Below, piece after piece: positions 5,088 to 8,661 of a stretch of DNA of 8,661 bases. The notes under the pieces were generated by a model. It had not been told where the DNA came from. It did no database searches and saw only the letters and a list, made by a program, of their open reading frames with translations. The position numbers and the translations under genes are program-made. Source of the stretch: Aquificaceae bacterium (GTDB taxonomy: Bacteria; Aquificota; Aquificia; Aquificales; Aquificaceae). The stretch spans positions 1-8,661 of the forward strand of contig JALSTO010000262.1 of the NCBI GenBank assembly GCA_026983685.1, written 5' to 3'. How positions within the stretch are numbered: the first letter of the stretch is position 1; each line of letters begins with the position of its first letter.

Positions 5088-6311
5088 ATGGGGGAAGTTT
5101 ACGCCCTTGGGGTCAACTTTAAAACAGCGCCTGTAGAAATAAGGGAGAGACTCGCCTGCAGTCCAGAAGAGACAAGGAATATCCTTCCAGAGCTTAAGAC
5201 CGCCTCTGGTGTTGAGGAGCTTTGTATACTCTCAACCTGCAACCGTGTTGAGATATACACTTTCTCAACCGATGAGGAGAACGTAAACCTACTCCTGTCT
5301 CTCTTTCTGAAGGCAAAGGGTCTTGAGGATGCCCGCAGGCACATCTTTCTCCACAGGGGTGAGCAGGCTGTCTTTCATGTCTTTAAGGTGGCTTCAAGCC
5401 TTGACTCTATGGTTGTGGGGGAGCCTCAGATAGTTTCCCAGTTCAAGGAGTCCTTCAGGATAGCCAGAGAGCTGGGAACCACGGGAAAGATACTCAACAG
5501 GCTCTTTGAGAAGGCTCTGAGGGCTTCAAAGCGTGTCAGGGTTGAGACGGGCATAAGCAGGAATGCGGTCTCTGTTAGCTACGCTGCAGTTGAACTCGCA
5601 AAGAAGATATTCGGGGACCTGAAGAAGGCTAAGGTCCTCCTCGTCGGGGCGGGTGAGATGGGAGAGCTGGCAGCCAACTACCTCAAGAGGCTCGGCTGTC
5701 AGATATTCATAACGAACAGAACCTACGAAAAAGCTCTGAAACTCTCTCAGGAGCTCGGCGGAAACGCCCTGAGGTTTGAGGAGCTTGAGGACTACCTCTC
5801 CAATATGGATATAGTTATAGTCTCAACAGGGGCAAGAAGCTTTGTCCTGACACAGAGGCTCGTCAAGAGGGCTATGAAGAGAAGGAATTACGAGCCCATG
5901 TTCCTGATAGATATATCTGTCCCGAGGAACGTGGAGCCTTCGGTGGGCGGTATTGACGAGGTCTTCCTCTACGACATAGACGACCTCAAAGAGGTCGTGG
6001 AAAGCAACCTCAGGGACAGGATGAGGGAGGCAAAGAGGGGTGAGATAATCCTATGGGACGAGGTCAAGAAGTTTATGGGCTGGATGGAAAGCCTGAAGAT
6101 AGAGCCAATGATACTGAAGCTCAAAGAGGTGACCAGAGAGATGGAGAGGGAAAGCCCATACCTGCGAAGGCTTGTTTTCAGGGCTATAAGGGAAATGAAG
6201 AGAAATCCCGATACCGCATCTATAATATTCAGGATATTCAGCGAGGAGGTTGAAGATGTCAACGGAAGAAAAGGCATATCCTATGTCTATAACAGAGCTG
6301 ATGGAGCTTGA
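5088..6311 (+). CDS. hemA: Glutamyl-tRNA reductase
   Basis: 407 residues; reduces glutamyl-tRNA(Glu) with NADPH to glutamate-1-semialdehyde, the first committed step of C5-pathway tetrapyrrole (heme, siroheme, cobalamin) synthesis. Numbered from ATG 5088, the catalytic domain has GVNFKTAPVEIRE (8-20) and LSTCNRVEIY with the thioester-forming Cys51, then the VVGEPQI motif. The Rossmann domain carries VGAGEMGELAANYL, and the C-terminal part (about 310 on) is the helical dimerisation domain. A GTG three bases upstream (5085) is in frame but offers nothing better. There is no Shine-Dalgarno site; a TATAAT lies 8 bases before the ATG. The last 56 bases overlap the next gene, so the C-terminal tail (GRKGISYVYNRADGA) is encoded in the same DNA as the neighbour's N-terminus. 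Confidence 0.97.
   Translation: MGEVYALGVNFKTAPVEIRERLACSPEETRNILPELKTASGVEELCILSTCNRVEIYTFSTDEENVNLLLSLFLKAKGLEDARRHIFLHRGEQAVFHVFKVASSLDSMVVGEPQIVSQFKESFRIARELGTTGKILNRLFEKALRASKRVRVETGISRNAVSVSYAAVELAKKIFGDLKKAKVLLVGAGEMGELAANYLKRLGCQIFITNRTYEKALKLSQELGGNALRFEELEDYLSNMDIVIVSTGARSFVLTQRLVKRAMKRRNYEPMFLIDISVPRNVEPSVGGIDEVFLYDIDDLKEVVESNLRDRMREAKRGEIILWDEVKKFMGWMESLKIEPMILKLKEVTREMERESPYLRRLVFRAIREMKRNPDTASIIFRIFSEEVEDVNGRKGISYVYNRADGA
6243..6250 (+). promoter_or_regulatory. Shine-Dalgarno site that sets the RAM-domain gene start
   Basis: GAGGAGGT inside the hemA coding region sits 5 bases before ATG 6256. The alternative TTG start at 6250 would overlap the site, so ATG 6256 is the start. 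Confidence 0.8.
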
Positions 6312-6551
6312 AGCGGAACACGCCATAAGGGCGTACATACTTCTCAAGGCGGAACCGAGGGAGATACCTTCCATAATGTTAGCTCTATCAACCTTTGAAG
6401 GTGTCAAGACAGCGGACGTGGTCACGGGTCCCTACGACATAATAGTCTTTGTGGAGGTTCCCAATCAGGATGAGCTGGGCAGGCTTGTCATTAACAAGAT
6501 ACACTCTCTGGAGGGGGTTAAAGAGGCTATAACCTGCGTGGTAGTGAGGAT

Positions 6552-6555
<4 letters not shown>
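6256..6555 (+). CDS. Stand-alone Lrp/AsnC-type ligand-binding (RAM) domain protein
   Basis: 99 residues. From about residue 20 the sequence (AIRAYILLKAEPREI, 'STFEGVKTADVVTGPYDIIV', then 'INKIHSLEGVKEAITCVVV') is the alpha/beta sandwich of the Lrp/AsnC C-terminal domain, with the typical GPYDIIV strand. The helix-turn-helix of full regulators (usually 50-60 residues) is absent; a 20-residue Met/Glu-rich leader replaces it. Such domains bind small effectors, often amino acids, at oligomer interfaces and may work as sensors or partners of full regulators. The protein cannot bind DNA by a usual HTH. It lies between hemA (56-base overlap) and a DUF2283 gene (ATGA overlap), so a link to heme or amino-acid level sensing is possible but only inferred from position. 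Confidence 0.85.
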
Positions 6556-8404
<1,849 letters not shown>

Positions 8405-8410
8405 CTTTTC

Positions 8411-8420
8411 CACCTCCTTT
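8411..8420 (-). promoter_or_regulatory. Shine-Dalgarno site setting the hsp20 start
   Basis: On the minus strand AAAGGAGGTG, an almost full match to the anti-Shine-Dalgarno sequence, precedes ATG 8404 by 6 bases. It identifies that ATG, not 8434, as the start. Confidence 0.9.
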
Positions 8421-8439
8421 ATAGGTTTTTTCATAAAAA

Positions 8440-8468
8440 ATTTTAGTGTTTTATTGTCAAGTTGTCAA
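8440..8468 (-). promoter_or_regulatory. hsp20 promoter, overlapping the pncA 3' end
   Basis: On the minus strand TTGACA (8468-8463) and TAAAAT (8445-8440) are spaced by exactly 17 bases: a sigma-70-type promoter with start near 8433 and a leader of about 30 bases holding the Shine-Dalgarno site. A second TTGACA (8460-8455) lies within the spacer, 8 bases downstream of the first. The -35 lies in the coding end of pncA. Confidence 0.75.
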
Positions 8469-8470
8469 GT
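8455..8470 (-). repeat. Perfect tandem octamer at the hsp20 -35
   Basis: On the minus strand ACTTGACA occurs twice in direct succession (8470-8463, 8462-8455), giving two -35-like TTGACA hexamers. It spans the pncA stop codon (8459-8457). Only the upstream copy has the right spacing for the -10; the other could bind a regulator or be a coding coincidence. Confidence 0.8.
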
Positions 8471-8661
8471 CCTTTAGCTCTATACCCACAGCTCCCCTGC
8501 TGAGCATGAGCTCTACAGCCCTTTCGCTATCGCCAGGCTTTACGTCAACCCCTTTGATCCCGTCAAGCAGGAGCAGAACCTCAAAGCGGAGGTTGAGAGC
8601 CCCGAGAACCGTGTTCTTCACACAGTAGTCCGTCGCAACGCCTCCTACGAATACCCTCCTT
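8457..8661 (-). CDS. pncA: Nicotinamidase (isochorismatase family), C-terminal fragment
   Basis: The last 67 codons; the 5' part is beyond the right edge. The sequence VFVGGVATDYCVKNTVLGAL contains the family signature: the GVATDYCV strand-turn with the catalytic cysteine (codon 8622-8624), which attacks the nicotinamide amide, and the preceding cis-peptide region. The end (FEVLLLLDGIKGVDVKPGDS, 'AVELMLSRGAVGIELKDL') is typical of bacterial PncA, which hydrolyses nicotinamide to nicotinate and ammonia in NAD recycling. The catalytic Asp and metal ligands would be in the missing part. Its terminal codons hold the -35 of hsp20. No frame defect is seen. Confidence 0.88.
   Translation of the reverse strand, partial: RRVFVGGVATDYCVKNTVLGALNLRFEVLLLLDGIKGVDVKPGDSERAVELMLSRGAVGIELKDLTT

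Overview
The window looks like part of the chromosome of a thermophilic, hydrogen-oxidising bacterium of the Aquificales (Aquifex or a close relative). The basis is the IscU with its 'NPACGD' site and acidic tail, which closely resembles the Aquifex protein as I remember it, the heavy use of AGG/AGA and ATA codons, Lys/Glu-rich proteins and extreme gene packing. This placement comes from recognition; no search was run. No rRNA, tRNA, insertion sequence, prophage or CRISPR array is visible.

Layout. (1) Bases 1-94, minus strand: the first codons of a two-component response regulator, divergent from (2) a tightly packed plus-strand operon at 220-3337: iscU, a PP-loop tRNA thiouridylase-like gene, tusA, a DUF1858 gene, an Nfu-type gene and aroE. 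All junctions but the first overlap, as ATGA, TCATGA or TAATG. (3) 3288-5012: three poorly characterised envelope genes, namely a minus-strand lipoprotein, a plus-strand small secreted protein, and a minus-strand membrane protein with tandem DUF202 units. (4) A plus-strand operon at 5088-7977: hemA, a stand-alone Lrp/AsnC-type ligand-binding (RAM) domain, a 57-residue DUF2283-like protein and murA, all overlapping. (5) Minus-strand hsp20 (7970-8404), with the 3' end of pncA behind it, running off the right edge.

How the genes fit together. The first operon combines Fe-S scaffold and carrier proteins (IscU, Nfu) with a sulfur relay protein (TusA) and a PP-loop enzyme. The enzyme's CxxC...CC cysteine pattern matches the family of tRNA thiolases in which an Fe-S cluster has been reported. 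The plausible reading is a sulfur and Fe-S delivery module for tRNA thiolation, with aroE (shikimate pathway) carried at the end. The hemA operon links tetrapyrrole synthesis (glutamyl-tRNA reductase) to a small ligand-sensing domain and to peptidoglycan synthesis.

Regulatory points. Several transcription-unit leaders (secreted protein, hemA, DUF202 protein, probably the lipoprotein) have a -10 hexamer only 8-10 bases before the start codon and no Shine-Dalgarno sequence, suggesting leaderless mRNAs. In contrast, iscU and hsp20 have very strong Shine-Dalgarno sites. The hsp20 promoter lies in the end of pncA on a perfect tandem octamer, and its likely terminator lies inside the end of murA. 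Convergent pairs overlap or nearly touch.
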